A stretch of 64,000 nt of DNA from Amycolatopsis alba DSM 44262 (GCF_000384215.1 NZ_KB913032.1:5075602-5139601), one strand, 5' to 3'. Positions 32,293-41,147 are shown, counted from the first letter of the stretch. The notes: generated by a model not told the origin, from the sequence alone. Numbers and translations are program-made.

Positions 32293-33724
32293 GGACCTCC
32301 AGCGCGCTGTGCTGACGGGCGGCGTCGATCTTGTCGGCCGGTCCCGCCCAGCGCAGGCCGTGCTGATCGAGCGACGTGCGGTTGTTCGCGATCGTCGAAT
32401 TCGCCTGGCGGGTCAGGTAAGCGCGGTACGGCCTGCCGGGCAGTGCCCGGTCCAGCTCGCCGAGACCACGGGCGTACGCGCCTTTGAAGGACGGTCCGTC
32501 GGCCCCGCAGTCACCGGACTCGCACGGGTCGCGCAGGATCCCGTTCGTGTGAAGCAGCGAGGTCGTCGTCGACGCGTCCGCGAGCTGACGGGCGCGGGTG
32601 AGCAGGGCGGCGTCACCGGTCGCGCGGCCCAGTTCGACCAGTGCGCCGAGGACGATGCCCTGGTTGTAACTCCAGACGGCCTGCCCGTTGTTGGCGCACG
32701 AGGAGTTCAGCCCGTCGTTGACCAGGTCGTTCCCGTTGATCATGCCGCTCGCGCGGAACCAGTCCCAGACCTCGCGTGCCCTGGCCAGCTGCATGGTGTC
32801 GCCGGGGAGCCGGTTGTGCAGTGACGCGGCGACCTTGACGTACAGCTCGTTGGTGACCGCGTTCTTGTACGTCTTCGCCGTCGACCACCAGAGCCCGCCG
32901 CCGCAGGTCCCGTCGCGGTAGGAGTACATGTAGTTCGCCGCGATGACGGCGGTGTCGAGGTAGCGGCGGTCCTTGGTCAGGTCGTAGGCGCGGATCCAGG
33001 CGAGCGCCCACCAGCCGGTGTCGTCGATGTATTCGTTCGTGAAGTTGTTGCCGCGGTTGCGATCGAAGGTGTTGGCGATGGCATGGCGGTAGTTCTGCGA
33101 GCCGGTGCGGGTGCTGTAGTCGAGGATCGCGGTGAGCGCGTTCGCCGAGTTCCACCAGCCCGTGGTCTGCCAGAGCCCGGTGCCGCCGTCGTAGAACTGC
33201 ATGAGCGCGGTGGCCGCGGCTTCGGCGCGGGTGTTCGCGGCGACGGTGGTGCGGAACCACGGCGTGCAGGCGATTTCCGGCCGGTTGCCCGCCTTCCCGC
33301 AGGCGCGCAGGGCGCCGAAACGGTGGGTGCCGGGGTCGTCCACGTTGTACATCAGGGTCCGCCAGCCGCGCTGCCCGGCGGGGATCTTCGTGTTCCCGAT
33401 CCGGCTGTCGCCGGACCAGGTGCGGCCGCCGTCGAAAGAGCGGTCCAGCCAGACCTCGTCGCCGGGGTCGCCGTCGGCGATGTCGCCCCAGCCCATGTCG
33501 TCGCCGTCGGAGAGGTGCAGCGTGATACCGCGGCCCCAGACCGTCGCCGTATTGGGCCTTCTGTCGCCGACGGCCAGCGCGGGATCGCGGCTGTCGCAGT
33601 ACTGGGCGCAGATCGTCGCCGAGACGGTGGGTTCGGGAGTGGTGGTGGCCGGTGTGAGAGCGAATGTCAACGTTGTCACAAGCAGGGAAGCGATCCACAT
33701 GGATCCGAGTGTGGGGGCGGCCAC
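32276..33724 (-). CDS. Secreted GH76 alpha-1,6-mannanase-like protein
   Basis: A 482-residue exported protein. After a hydrophobic leader and about 120 residues of a secreted N-terminal module (WGRGITLHLSDGDDMGWGD) comes a GH76 (alpha/alpha)6 domain with the catalytic-type Asp pair in NEYIDDTGWWALAW and the GGGLWWSTAKTYKNAVTNEL and SYNQGIVLGAL segments. GH76 enzymes cut alpha-1,6-mannan of fungal walls or actinobacterial lipomannan. The start is uncertain: GTG 33724 or ATG 33700, neither with a good ribosome site or a basic n-region. The N-terminal module before the GH76 domain is not one I recognise. Confidence 0.85.
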   Translation of the reverse strand: MAAPTLGSMWIASLLVTTLTFALTPATTTPEPTVSATICAQYCDSRDPALAVGDRRPNTATVWGRGITLHLSDGDDMGWGDIADGDPGDEVWLDRSFDGGRTWSGDSRIGNTKIPAGQRGWRTLMYNVDDPGTHRFGALRACGKAGNRPEIACTPWFRTTVAANTRAEAAATALMQFYDGGTGLWQTTGWWNSANALTAILDYSTRTGSQNYRHAIANTFDRNRGNNFTNEYIDDTGWWALAWIRAYDLTKDRRYLDTAVIAANYMYSYRDGTCGGGLWWSTAKTYKNAVTNELYVKVAASLHNRLPGDTMQLARAREVWDWFRASGMINGNDLVNDGLNSSCANNGQAVWSYNQGIVLGALVELGRATGDAALLTRARQLADASTTTSLLHTNGILRDPCESGDCGADGPSFKGAYARGLGELDRALPGRPYRAYLTRQANSTIANNRTSLDQHGLRWAGPADKIDAARQHSALEVLTAAL

Positions 33725-33834
33725 TTTCCGGGCCGATCAAGTCACCCTTTCGGCTCGCGTCGATGGTCTGGAATACTTCTTGCGCGCGTGAGGTTGAACG
33801 CTCAAGCAATAACAACCCGGCATAGGAGCAGGTC

Positions 33835-34911
33835 ATGCAGTTCGGAATCTTCACGGTGGGCGATGTGACGACCGACCCGACCACCGGGGAGGCGCCCAGC
33901 GAGTACGAGCGGATCAAGGCGATGGTGCGGATCGCGCTCAAGGCCGAAGAGGTCGGCCTCGACGTCTTCGCGACCGGCGAGCACCACAACCCGCCCTTCG
34001 TTCCTTCGTCGCCGACGACGATGCTCGGGTACATCGCCGCGCAGACGTCGAAACTCATCCTTTCCACCTCGACCACGCTGATCACCACGAACGACCCGGT
34101 GAAGATCGCCGAGGACTTCGCGATGCTGCAGCACCTCGCCGACGGCCGCGTCGACCTGATGATGGGCCGCGGCAACACCGGCCCGGTGTACCCGTGGTTC
34201 GGGCAGGACATCCGGCAGGGCATCCCGCTCGCCATCGAGAACTACCACCTGCTGCACCGGTTGTGGCGTGAGGACGTGGTGAGCTGGTCCGGCAAGTTCC
34301 GGACGCCGCTGCAGGAGTTCACCTCGACCCCGCGGCCGCTCGACGGGGTCCCGCCGTTCGTCTGGCACGGCTCGATCCGCAGCCCGGAGATCGCGGAACA
34401 GGCCGCCTACTACGGCGACGGGTTCTTCGCGAACCACATCTTCTGGCCGAAGGAGCACTTCCAGTCGCTGATCAACCTGTACCGCGAGCGGTACGAGCAC
34501 TACGGGCACGGCAAGGCCGACCAGGCGATCGTCGGCCTCGGCGGACAGGTGTTCCTGCGGCCGAAGTCGCAGGACGCGGTGCGGGAGTTCCGGCCGTACT
34601 TCGACAACGCGCCGGTGTACGGGCACGGGCCGTCGCTGGAGGAGTTCACCGAGCAGACGCCGCTGACCGTCGGCAGCCCGCAAGAGGTGATCGACAAGAC
34701 GCTGAGCTTCCGCGAGCACTTCGGCGACTACCAGCGTCAGCTGTTCCTGATGGACCACGCGGGGCTGCCGCTGAAGACCGTCCTGGAACAGCTCGACCTC
34801 TTGGGTGAGCACGTGATCCCGGTGCTGCGTAAGGAACTTGACTCGCTTCGTCCTTCTCACGTGCCTGAGGCGCCTACGCACGCTTCGCTTCTGTCGGGGG
34901 TGACGGTATGA
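33835..34911 (+). CDS. LLM-class (bacterial luciferase-like) flavin oxidoreductase
   Basis: A 358-residue TIM-barrel flavin-dependent monooxygenase-type protein (MQFGIFTVGDV start, FATGEHHNPPFVPSSP, HLADGRVDLMMGRGNTGPVY). The ATG at 33835 has AGGAGCAGG upstream. The following gene, an NADPH:FMN reductase, overlaps by ATGA, so the pair is a two-component system in which the reductase supplies FMNH2. Such CE1758/CE1759-type pairs are common in actinobacteria; substrates are unknown. Confidence 0.92.
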   Translation: MQFGIFTVGDVTTDPTTGEAPSEYERIKAMVRIALKAEEVGLDVFATGEHHNPPFVPSSPTTMLGYIAAQTSKLILSTSTTLITTNDPVKIAEDFAMLQHLADGRVDLMMGRGNTGPVYPWFGQDIRQGIPLAIENYHLLHRLWREDVVSWSGKFRTPLQEFTSTPRPLDGVPPFVWHGSIRSPEIAEQAAYYGDGFFANHIFWPKEHFQSLINLYRERYEHYGHGKADQAIVGLGGQVFLRPKSQDAVREFRPYFDNAPVYGHGPSLEEFTEQTPLTVGSPQEVIDKTLSFREHFGDYQRQLFLMDHAGLPLKTVLEQLDLLGEHVIPVLRKELDSLRPSHVPEAPTHASLLSGVTV

Positions 34912-35486
34912 CGACGATCGCTGTCGTGACCGCGGGGTTGAGCCAGCCGTCCTCGACGCGGTTGCTCGCGGACAAACTGGCCGCGGCGACCGCGTCCGCG
35001 CTGCCGGACGTGAAGATCGAGGTGATCGAACTTCGCGATCTCGCCATCGACGTCACGAAGAACATGCTGACCGGGTTTCCTTCCCCGGCCCTGCGCGCGG
35101 CCATCGACACGGTGACCGCCGCGGACGGCCTGATCGCCGTGACACCGGTGTTCACCGCTTCGTACAGCGGGCTGTTCAAGTCGTTCTTCGACGTGCTGGA
35201 GCAGAAGACGCTCGACGGGAAGCCGGTGCTGATCGGTGCCACCGGCGGAACCGAACGGCACTCGCTGGTGCTCGACTTCGCACTGCGTCCGCTCTTCGCC
35301 TACCTTCGCGCCGAGCCTGTCGCGACGGCGGTGTACGCGGCTTCGTCGGACTGGGCTTCTCCGGGGGATCTCGACGCGCGGGCTTCGCGGGCCGGGCGGG
35401 AGTTCGCTTCGCGGCTTTCGTCCTCGCCTGCCATCCCTCCTGCCAGCGGTTTCGTGCCTTTCGAGCAGCTGCTGGCCGGTGGGTGA
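34908..35486 (+). CDS. NADPH-dependent FMN reductase (CE1759 family)
   Basis: A 192-residue flavodoxin-fold reductase: VTAGLSQPSSTRLLADKL phosphate-binding start, and TPVFTASYSGLFKSFFDVLE near the flavin. It provides reduced FMN to the overlapping luciferase-like oxidoreductase. A 17-bp palindrome begins three bases after the stop, then a long hairpin. Confidence 0.92.
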   Translation: MTTIAVVTAGLSQPSSTRLLADKLAAATASALPDVKIEVIELRDLAIDVTKNMLTGFPSPALRAAIDTVTAADGLIAVTPVFTASYSGLFKSFFDVLEQKTLDGKPVLIGATGGTERHSLVLDFALRPLFAYLRAEPVATAVYAASSDWASPGDLDARASRAGREFASRLSSSPAIPPASGFVPFEQLLAGG

Positions 35487-35489
35487 GGG

Positions 35490-35506
35490 AGCAAGGGACC
35501 TTTGCT
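35490..35506. repeat. Dispersed 17-bp palindromic element, copy 4 (reverse orientation)
   Basis: AGCAAGGGACCTTTGCT, followed by ATCAC, is the reverse complement of the GTGATAGCAAAGG arrangement seen at 15183 and 54287. It lies directly after the FMN reductase stop. Confidence 0.75.
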
Positions 35507-35536
35507 ATCACCTGCGCTGGGTCCCTAGGGTGCAAG

Positions 35537-35589
35537 TCCGTGAAGGCCTCCTTGAGGGACTCAGAGTCCCTCAAGGAGGCCTTCACGGA
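35537..35589. terminator. Long perfect hairpin, 25-bp arms, twin of 15092-15144
   Basis: Left arm 35537-35561 and right arm 35565-35589 pair perfectly around loop CAG, and one more G-C pair extends the stem. Arms are identical to the copy at 15092-15144. It lies between the convergent FMN reductase and YciI genes. Confidence 0.75.
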
Positions 35590-35603
35590 CCGAGCAAAGG
35601 GCG

Positions 35604-35945
35604 TCAGGGGGTCGGCCAGATCGGCCGGATCTCGATGGTCGCGAACTTCGTGACCGGATGCTTCGACGCGACCTCGATCGCCTCGTCGAGGTCGGCGCAC
35701 TCGATCAGGTCGTAGCCGAGGATCTGTTCCTTCGTCTCCGCGAACGGCCCGTCCGAGACGAGCAGGTCGCCGTCGCGGTGCCGCACGGTGGTCGCGGTGG
35801 CCGTCGACCGGAGCCTGCTGCCGGACAGCCGCACCCCCCGAGCGGTCATCTCGTCGACCCACGCCTGCGTCTTTTCGTCGAGCGGGTCGTCGCAGCCGTC
35901 CGCGCCGGGATGAGGGTTCCCGCAGATCAGCAACATGTAGCGCAT
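35604..35945 (-). CDS. YciI-like protein
   Basis: A 113-residue dimeric alpha/beta-barrel YCII domain (MRYMLLICGNPHPG start, SDGPFAETKEQILGYDLIEC core with the conserved Asp, ending EIRPIWP). The family's role is unclear; many such genes sit beside sigma-70 ECF factors, but here it follows an MFS transporter in a one-base TGATG overlap. It may be a small enzyme or ligand-binding protein working with that transporter. Confidence 0.88.
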   Translation of the reverse strand: MRYMLLICGNPHPGADGCDDPLDEKTQAWVDEMTARGVRLSGSRLRSTATATTVRHRDGDLLVSDGPFAETKEQILGYDLIECADLDEAIEVASKHPVTKFATIEIRPIWPTP

Positions 35946-37174
35946 CAGTCCTCCAACACCAGGGCTTTTCCGGGCCGCAGCGCCGAAAGAGCGATTGCCA
36001 GGCCCAGTACCGCGAAGCAGGCGGCTGTCACGAATCCCACGCGGAAACCGCCGGTCACGGCTTCCGCCGACGTCGCGGTGCCGGTGACGGCCGCCGACAC
36101 GGCCGAGGCTACCGAGACGCCGAACGCGCCGCCGAGCTGGAAGGCGGCGGTGGTGATCCCGGACGCGAGCCCGGTGTCCCCGGCGTCGACGCCGCCCAGC
36201 GCGGCCATCGGCCCGGCGACCGTGGCCGCGCCCAGCCCGAGGCCGAACGCGGCGAGACCGGGCAGGAGATCGGTCAGGTAGGCGCCGTCCGGCGAGACAC
36301 CGGCCAGCGCCAGGCAACCGGCGCCCAGCAGGACCGTGCCCGCGACGGCCAGGCCCCGGACGCCGATCCTGGGGATCAGCGCCTGTCCGCCGTAGGCTCC
36401 GAAGACCGCCATCACCGGCAGCACCGCCGTCGCGACGCCGAACAGCAGCGGCGAATAACCGAGCACCTCCTGCGCGTAGCGCGAGATCAGGTACGAGACC
36501 GCGAACGCGCCCATCGCGCTGGTGAGCATCACCAGGTTGCCGCCGGTGAGCATCCGCGACGAGAAGATCCGCAGCGGGACCAGCGGCGCCCCGCGGCGTG
36601 ACACGTCACGGCTTTCCGTGAGCAGGACCGGGGTGGCCGCGAGCAGGACGAGCGCGACCGGGACGTTCAGGAAGAACACCCACTCCCAGCCGAACGCCCG
36701 CGTCAACGTCCCGCCGATGAGCAGCGCGGCCGTGGCGCCGAAGCCGCCGACGCCCGACCACGCGGCGAGTGCCTTGGTGCGTTCGCCGTCGTCGGTGAAC
36801 GTCGTCATCACCAGCGCGAGCGCGCTAGGTGCCATCAGCGCCGCCGAAATCCCCTGGAGGACCCGTGCGGCGATCAGCACGTCGTCGCTCCACGCGAACC
36901 CGCACCACAGCGAGGAGAGCAGGAACAACGCGGTGCCTGCCGAGAACGTCCGGCGGCGGCCGAGCAGATCCGCGGCGCGACCGCCCGGCAGGAGCAGGAG
37001 GCCGAAACTCAGCAGGTACGCGCTGAGCACCCAGTGTGTCCCGCCGCCGTCGAATCCGAGGTCCCGCTCGATCGACGGCACCGCGAGCACGACGATCTGC
37101 GAGTCGAGGATGACCATGAAGTTGGCCGTGCAGAGCAGGGCCAGCGCTCGCCATCGGCGCGGGTCGGGGTGCAT
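35945..37174 (-). CDS. MFS transporter, DHA2-like with shortened centre
   Basis: A 409-residue drug/H+ antiporter-type MFS protein. The N-terminal half has NFMVILDSQIVVLAVPSIERDL (motif D1-like), DLLGRRR (motif A) and the motif C region GFGATAALLIGGTL; the C-terminal half looks complete. DHA2 proteins normally have 14 segments and about 470-500 residues. Here the phrase LLTESRD, which ends the first half, runs almost directly into APLVPLRIF, which starts the second. The two central segments are therefore absent, leaving about 12. The YciI gene follows with a one-base overlap. Substrate unknown. Confidence 0.88.
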   Translation of the reverse strand: MHPDPRRWRALALLCTANFMVILDSQIVVLAVPSIERDLGFDGGGTHWVLSAYLLSFGLLLLPGGRAADLLGRRRTFSAGTALFLLSSLWCGFAWSDDVLIAARVLQGISAALMAPSALALVMTTFTDDGERTKALAAWSGVGGFGATAALLIGGTLTRAFGWEWVFFLNVPVALVLLAATPVLLTESRDVSRRGAPLVPLRIFSSRMLTGGNLVMLTSAMGAFAVSYLISRYAQEVLGYSPLLFGVATAVLPVMAVFGAYGGQALIPRIGVRGLAVAGTVLLGAGCLALAGVSPDGAYLTDLLPGLAAFGLGLGAATVAGPMAALGGVDAGDTGLASGITTAAFQLGGAFGVSVASAVSAAVTGTATSAEAVTGGFRVGFVTAACFAVLGLAIALSALRPGKALVLED

Positions 37175-37321
37175 GCGTGCCTCCGTCCTTCGGTGGGTGG
37201 TTCACCCCACCGACGAACGGCTTCGCCGGGAACCGACAGGTCCGGCCGAGAGTTTTCAGATCAGGCGGGACCAGCGCGTTCCCGGCACAATCGGTCCGAA
37301 GAACGACGGCGAGGAGAAGAC

Positions 37322-37735
37322 GTGGGCATCGGAAAACCCGTGAAACAGGCGCTGATCCTGGTCGCGGGCGGCATTCTCCTGCTGGTCGGCATCGCGCTCC
37401 TCGTGCTGCCGGGACCGGGTCTGCTGCTGGTGCTCGCGGGGCTGCTCGTGCTGGCTTCGGAGTTCCCGGCGGTGGAGAAGTACGTCGACCCCATCCGCGA
37501 CAGGGCGATGAAGGCGGCCGAGGACAGCGTTTCGTCTCCGCTGCGGATCGCGGGTTCGGTGCTGGCCGGGCTGGGCCTGCTGGCCGCGGGGGTCGTCTGG
37601 GGCGTCGTGCCCGGACTGCCGCTCGCCGGCTGGAGCACCGGTTCGAGCCTGATCCTGTCCGGGCTGATCCTGTTCGCCCTGCTGATCTGGAGCTACAAGC
37701 GGGTGCAGGCCAGGAGGGCCGCCAACGCCGAATAA
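37322..37735 (+). CDS. PGPGW-family membrane protein
   Basis: A 137-residue protein with four hydrophobic segments and the hallmark LLVLPGPGLLLVLAGLLVLA followed by EFPAVEKYV, as in TIGR02611-type actinobacterial membrane proteins of unknown function. The GTG start at 37322 follows GAGGAGAAG. It stands alone, 20 bases before the TetR gene. Confidence 0.82.
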   Translation: MGIGKPVKQALILVAGGILLLVGIALLVLPGPGLLLVLAGLLVLASEFPAVEKYVDPIRDRAMKAAEDSVSSPLRIAGSVLAGLGLLAAGVVWGVVPGLPLAGWSTGSSLILSGLILFALLIWSYKRVQARRAANAE

Positions 37736-37764
37736 CAGCCGGGTGGTCTGGTACCGTGCGGCGC

Positions 37765-38523
37765 GTGTCCCCCGACTTCCAGCGCGCGCGGCGGCCGGAA
37801 CAGGTGGAGGCCCGGCGCACGGCGATCCTCGGGGTGGCGCGTGAACTCCTGGCCGAGCGGCCCGTCTCCCGGATCAGCCTGCGCGAACTGAGTGACCGTG
37901 TCGGTCTGGCGAAGTCGAACGTGCTTCGGTACTTCGACAGCCGTGAGGCGATCTTCCTGGAGGTCCTCGACTCGGTCTGGGTCGCGTGGCTCGACGAGCT
38001 CGAAGGCGAGCTGGGCGCGCTTGAGGACGCCGATCACGAGCACGTCGCGACGGTCATCGCGAAGTCGATCTCGCGGCAGCGGCTGCTGTGCGAGCTGATC
38101 AGCACCATGGCCGCCGTGCTCGAACGCAACATCTCCGTGGAGACCGCCAGGACGTTCAAGACCCAGGCCGGTGAACGGACCGAACGGCTCGCCGACCTCG
38201 TCCGCGCCCGCGTCCCGTTGGGCGCCGAAGCGGCTCAGCATTTCGCGAAGGCCGTCTTCATCCTTGTCGCGGGACTGTGGCCCTACGCGAACCCTGGCGA
38301 GGCCGTGGCGACGGTCCTGGCCGAACGGGGAGCGCCAGCCGGCCGCGAGATGTTCGTCGACGGGCTGACCGAGGGACTGGCGAACCAGCTGGTCGGCCTG
38401 GTCGTTCGCGCAGGTCAGAGCCATGGGCGAGAGCAAAGGTCCCTTGCTCCCTTCCCGCACGCGCAGGACCGGCCCGAGCTGCATAAGGTGAGCGGAACCC
38501 ACTCGTACAAGGAGCGATCATGA
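37765..38523 (+). CDS. TetR-family regulator with a repeat-derived C-terminal tail
   Basis: A 252-residue regulator with an N-terminal helix-turn-helix (RTAILGVARELLAERPVSRI, then LSDRVGLAKSNVLRYFDSREAIF) and a TetR_C-type ligand domain. The recognisable fold ends near LVGLVVRAGQ. The last 30 or so residues are encoded by a copy of the 17-bp palindrome and following DNA, and run to a TGA that overlaps the aldo/keto reductase ATG. GTG 37765 or 37756 are both possible starts. It probably regulates the reductase gene it is coupled to. The tail may be non-functional. Confidence 0.85.
   Translation: MSPDFQRARRPEQVEARRTAILGVARELLAERPVSRISLRELSDRVGLAKSNVLRYFDSREAIFLEVLDSVWVAWLDELEGELGALEDADHEHVATVIAKSISRQRLLCELISTMAAVLERNISVETARTFKTQAGERTERLADLVRARVPLGAEAAQHFAKAVFILVAGLWPYANPGEAVATVLAERGAPAGREMFVDGLTEGLANQLVGLVVRAGQSHGREQRSLAPFPHAQDRPELHKVSGTHSYKERS
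38432..38448. repeat. Dispersed 17-bp palindromic element, copy 5, inside coding DNA
   Basis: AGCAAAGGTCCCTTGCT lies in frame inside the 3' end of the TetR gene. The only other copy touching coding sequence is copy 3, which contributes to a stop codon. Confidence 0.75.
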
Positions 38524-39377
38524 GCCCAGGCGGCACCCACACCCTCGGCGATCTCACCGTGAGCCGGATGGGCTACGGCGCCATGCGGCTGTCCGGCCCC
38601 GGCATCTGGGGGCCGCCGAGCGACCGCGACACCGCGATCGCCGTCCTCCGCGAGGCCGTCGAGCTGGGCGTGACTCATATCGACACCAGCGACTTCTACG
38701 GCCCACACGCGACCAACGAGCTGATCCGCGAGGCGCTGCACCCGTACTCGGACAGCCTGCACATCGTCACGAAGGTCGGCGCGAAGCGGACGCCGGACAA
38801 GGGCTGGCCCGCGGCGCTCTCGCGTGAGGAGCTCACCTCCGCGGTCCACGACAACCTGCGCAACCTCGGCGTCGACGTGCTCGACGTCGTCAACCTGCGG
38901 CTCGCGGGGGAGCACGGCGTCTTCCCGATCCCGGTGTCGATCACCGAGCCGTTCGAGGTCCTCGCCGAACTCCGGCAGCAGGGCCTGATCCGGCACCTCG
39001 GCCTCAGCCACGTCTCGGCGGAGCAGGTCAAGGAAGCCCGTTCCATCGCGCCGGTCGTCTGCGTGCAGAACGAGTACAACGTCGCGAACCGCGCCAATGA
39101 CGGCCTGCTCGACGCGCTCGCGGCCATCAACATCCCGTTCGTGCCGTACTTCCCGCTCGGCGGGTTCACCCCGCTGCAGTCCGGCGTGCTCGACGACTGC
39201 GCCCGCCGTGTCGACGCGACGCCGATGCAGGTCGCGCTCGCGTGGCTGCTCCAGCGGTCGCCGAACATCCTGCTGATCCCTGGCACGTCGTCGCCGCAGC
39301 ACCTGCGCGAGAACATCGCCGCCGCGGACCTGAAACTGCCCGCCGACGTCGTCGCGGACCTCGACGCTCTCGCCTAG
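38520..39377 (+). CDS. Aldo/keto reductase
   Basis: A 285-residue AKR TIM-barrel oxidoreductase. The catalytic set is visible: Asp and Tyr in HIDTSDFYGPH, Lys in IVTKVG and His in GLSHVS. The C-terminal cofactor site is LIPGTSSPQHLREN. It reduces aldehydes or ketones with NADPH. The ATG has AAGGAGCG upstream and overlaps the TetR stop, suggesting local regulation. A perfect hairpin follows. Confidence 0.92.
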   Translation: MSPGGTHTLGDLTVSRMGYGAMRLSGPGIWGPPSDRDTAIAVLREAVELGVTHIDTSDFYGPHATNELIREALHPYSDSLHIVTKVGAKRTPDKGWPAALSREELTSAVHDNLRNLGVDVLDVVNLRLAGEHGVFPIPVSITEPFEVLAELRQQGLIRHLGLSHVSAEQVKEARSIAPVVCVQNEYNVANRANDGLLDALAAINIPFVPYFPLGGFTPLQSGVLDDCARRVDATPMQVALAWLLQRSPNILLIPGTSSPQHLRENIAAADLKLPADVVADLDALA

Positions 39378-39380
39378 CGA

Positions 39381-39433
39381 TCCGTGAAGGCCTCCTTCCC
39401 TACTCTCAAGGTAGGGAAGGAGGCCTTCACGGA
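39381..39433. terminator. Perfect hairpin, 23-bp arms
   Basis: Left arm 39381-39403 and right arm 39411-39433 pair perfectly around TCTCAAG. The first 16 bases of the arm (TCCGTGAAGGCCTCCT) are shared with hairpins at 15092 and 35537. It lies between the convergent aldo/keto reductase and ABC permease genes. Confidence 0.78.
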
Positions 39434-39436
39434 CTT

Positions 39437-40261
39437 TCAGAGGACATCCCGGCGCCGGAGCAGCCAGCCACCGAGAACGGCGAAGACCACCAGGTACCCG
39501 GCCACCACCAGCGTCGCCTGGGAGACGCCGACGAGTTCCCCGATCCCCGGCGTCCCACCGGAGGCGCCGAGTGACGCGGCCAGCGAACCGGCGTTGGCCC
39601 CCGGCAGCGCCCGCTGCAGGGTGTCGACCCAGTCCAGCAGCGGGGCCGCGACCCCGAACAGCAGGTTCTGGACGACCAGCAGCCACACCAGGCCGAGCCC
39701 GATCGGCAGCGCCACCCCGCGCATCGCGACGGCGAGCACCGCGCCGAACGACGCCCAGGTCATCGCGATCAGCCAGCCCGCGCCGATTCCCGTCAGCAGC
39801 GAGCCGGACGACGGCCAGTTCATCGGCTCGCCCTCCGAGGAGGCGATGATCGCGCTCGTGACGGCGCCGGTCGCGAAGCTCGTCAGCACGACGGTCAGGG
39901 TCGCGACGGCGAGCGCGAACAACTTTCCACTGTAGACGGTCAGTCGCGAGGGACCCTGTGTCAGCACGGTCTTCCACGTGCCCCAGCCGTATTCGGTGCC
40001 GACGGCCAGCACCCCGATCACGAGCATGATCGCGCCGAGGAACACCGGCAGCCCGCCGATCGAGTTGCCGACCAGGTTCGACGGCATGGTCGAGGCCAGC
40101 CCGCGATCCGTGCCGGGCGCCCCGCTCGACGACCCCGCGGCGCCCGCGAGCGGCAGCAGATAGGTGAAGGTCAGGCCGAGCACGACCGCGATCCCCAGCA
40201 TGAACCAGTTCGCCGGGCGCCGGACGAGTTTCGCCAGCTCGGCGGTGCAGCTACCCCACAT
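39437..40261 (-). CDS. ABC-2-type transporter permease
   Basis: A 274-residue membrane protein with six predicted segments and an N-terminal ABC-2 signature (ELAKLVRRPANWFMLGIAVV), plus a Gly/Ser-rich external loop (GAAGSSSGAPGTDRG). Its start overlaps the ATPase end by 11 bases, and the two should form an exporter. Substrate unknown. Confidence 0.88.
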   Translation of the reverse strand: MWGSCTAELAKLVRRPANWFMLGIAVVLGLTFTYLLPLAGAAGSSSGAPGTDRGLASTMPSNLVGNSIGGLPVFLGAIMLVIGVLAVGTEYGWGTWKTVLTQGPSRLTVYSGKLFALAVATLTVVLTSFATGAVTSAIIASSEGEPMNWPSSGSLLTGIGAGWLIAMTWASFGAVLAVAMRGVALPIGLGLVWLLVVQNLLFGVAAPLLDWVDTLQRALPGANAGSLAASLGASGGTPGIGELVGVSQATLVVAGYLVVFAVLGGWLLRRRDVL

Positions 40262-41147
40262 GACTTGCCACCTCTCCGGTGAGCTCGAAGAAGACCTGCT
40301 CCAGATCCCGTTCTCGGACGTGCAGTTCGCGCACCGCGATCCCTTCCGTGACCAGTTCGCGGTTCAGCCACGACGCGCGTTCCGGGTCGACGGTCAGATC
40401 GAGCCCGGTTCCGCCCACTCGCACGTTCTCGGCGCCGATCCAGCGCCGCACCAGATCGGCTGCCCGCAGGTTCTCGTCGGTCTCGACATGCAGCACCGTG
40501 CCGCCGCGGAGTTCGGCCACCGTGTTCTCCGCGACCAGCCTGCCGCGGGAGACGACGCCGACCCGGTCGCAGATCTGCTGGACTTCGCCCAGCAGATGGC
40601 TCGACAGCAGCACGGTGCAGCCTTCCGCGCCGAGCCGCCGGATCAGTACGCGCATGTCGGCCATCCCCGCCGGGTCGAGCCCGTTGGTCGGCTCGTCGAG
40701 GATCAGCAGCCGCGGATCCTTCAGCAGCGCCGCGGCGACCCCCAGCCGCTGCTTCATGCCGAGGGAGTAGGTCGAGTACCGGTCCTTGCCGCGATCGGCG
40801 AGGTCGACCATCGCGAGCACCTCGCCGACCCGGAGCGGATCCGTTCCGCTGTAGCGGGCCAGCACCTTGAGATTGTCCGCGCCGGACAGGTACGGGTAGA
40901 ACCCCGGAGATTCGATCAGCGCGCCGACCCCGTCGAGGTCGCCGGGTGGCCCGCCGAACAGCCGCACGCTGCCGGAAGTCGGCCGGACCAGGCCCAGCAG
41001 CATCCGCAGCGTCGTCGTCTTGCCCGCGCCGTTCGGGCCGAGGAAGCCGTAGACCTCGCCGGGCAGAACGGTCAGTTTCATCCGGTCGACGGCGAGGTGC
41101 TCGCCATACCGTTTCGTGAGTTCGTCTGTGTCCACAGGAAGGTTCAT
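40251..41147 (-). CDS. ABC transporter ATP-binding protein
   Basis: A 298-residue ATPase: Walker A LGPNGAGKTTT, signature YSLGMKQRLGVAAALLKDP, Walker B LLILDEPTNGLDPAG, switch His in LLSSHLLGE, and a C-terminal extension of the DrrA/CcmA-like exporter group. ATG 41147 gives the usual short N-terminus (VDTDELTKRYGEHLAVD); an in-frame codon upstream would add 34 residues without support. Partner permease overlaps. Confidence 0.9.
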   Translation of the reverse strand: MNLPVDTDELTKRYGEHLAVDRMKLTVLPGEVYGFLGPNGAGKTTTLRMLLGLVRPTSGSVRLFGGPPGDLDGVGALIESPGFYPYLSGADNLKVLARYSGTDPLRVGEVLAMVDLADRGKDRYSTYSLGMKQRLGVAAALLKDPRLLILDEPTNGLDPAGMADMRVLIRRLGAEGCTVLLSSHLLGEVQQICDRVGVVSRGRLVAENTVAELRGGTVLHVETDENLRAADLVRRWIGAENVRVGGTGLDLTVDPERASWLNRELVTEGIAVRELHVRERDLEQVFFELTGEVASHVG

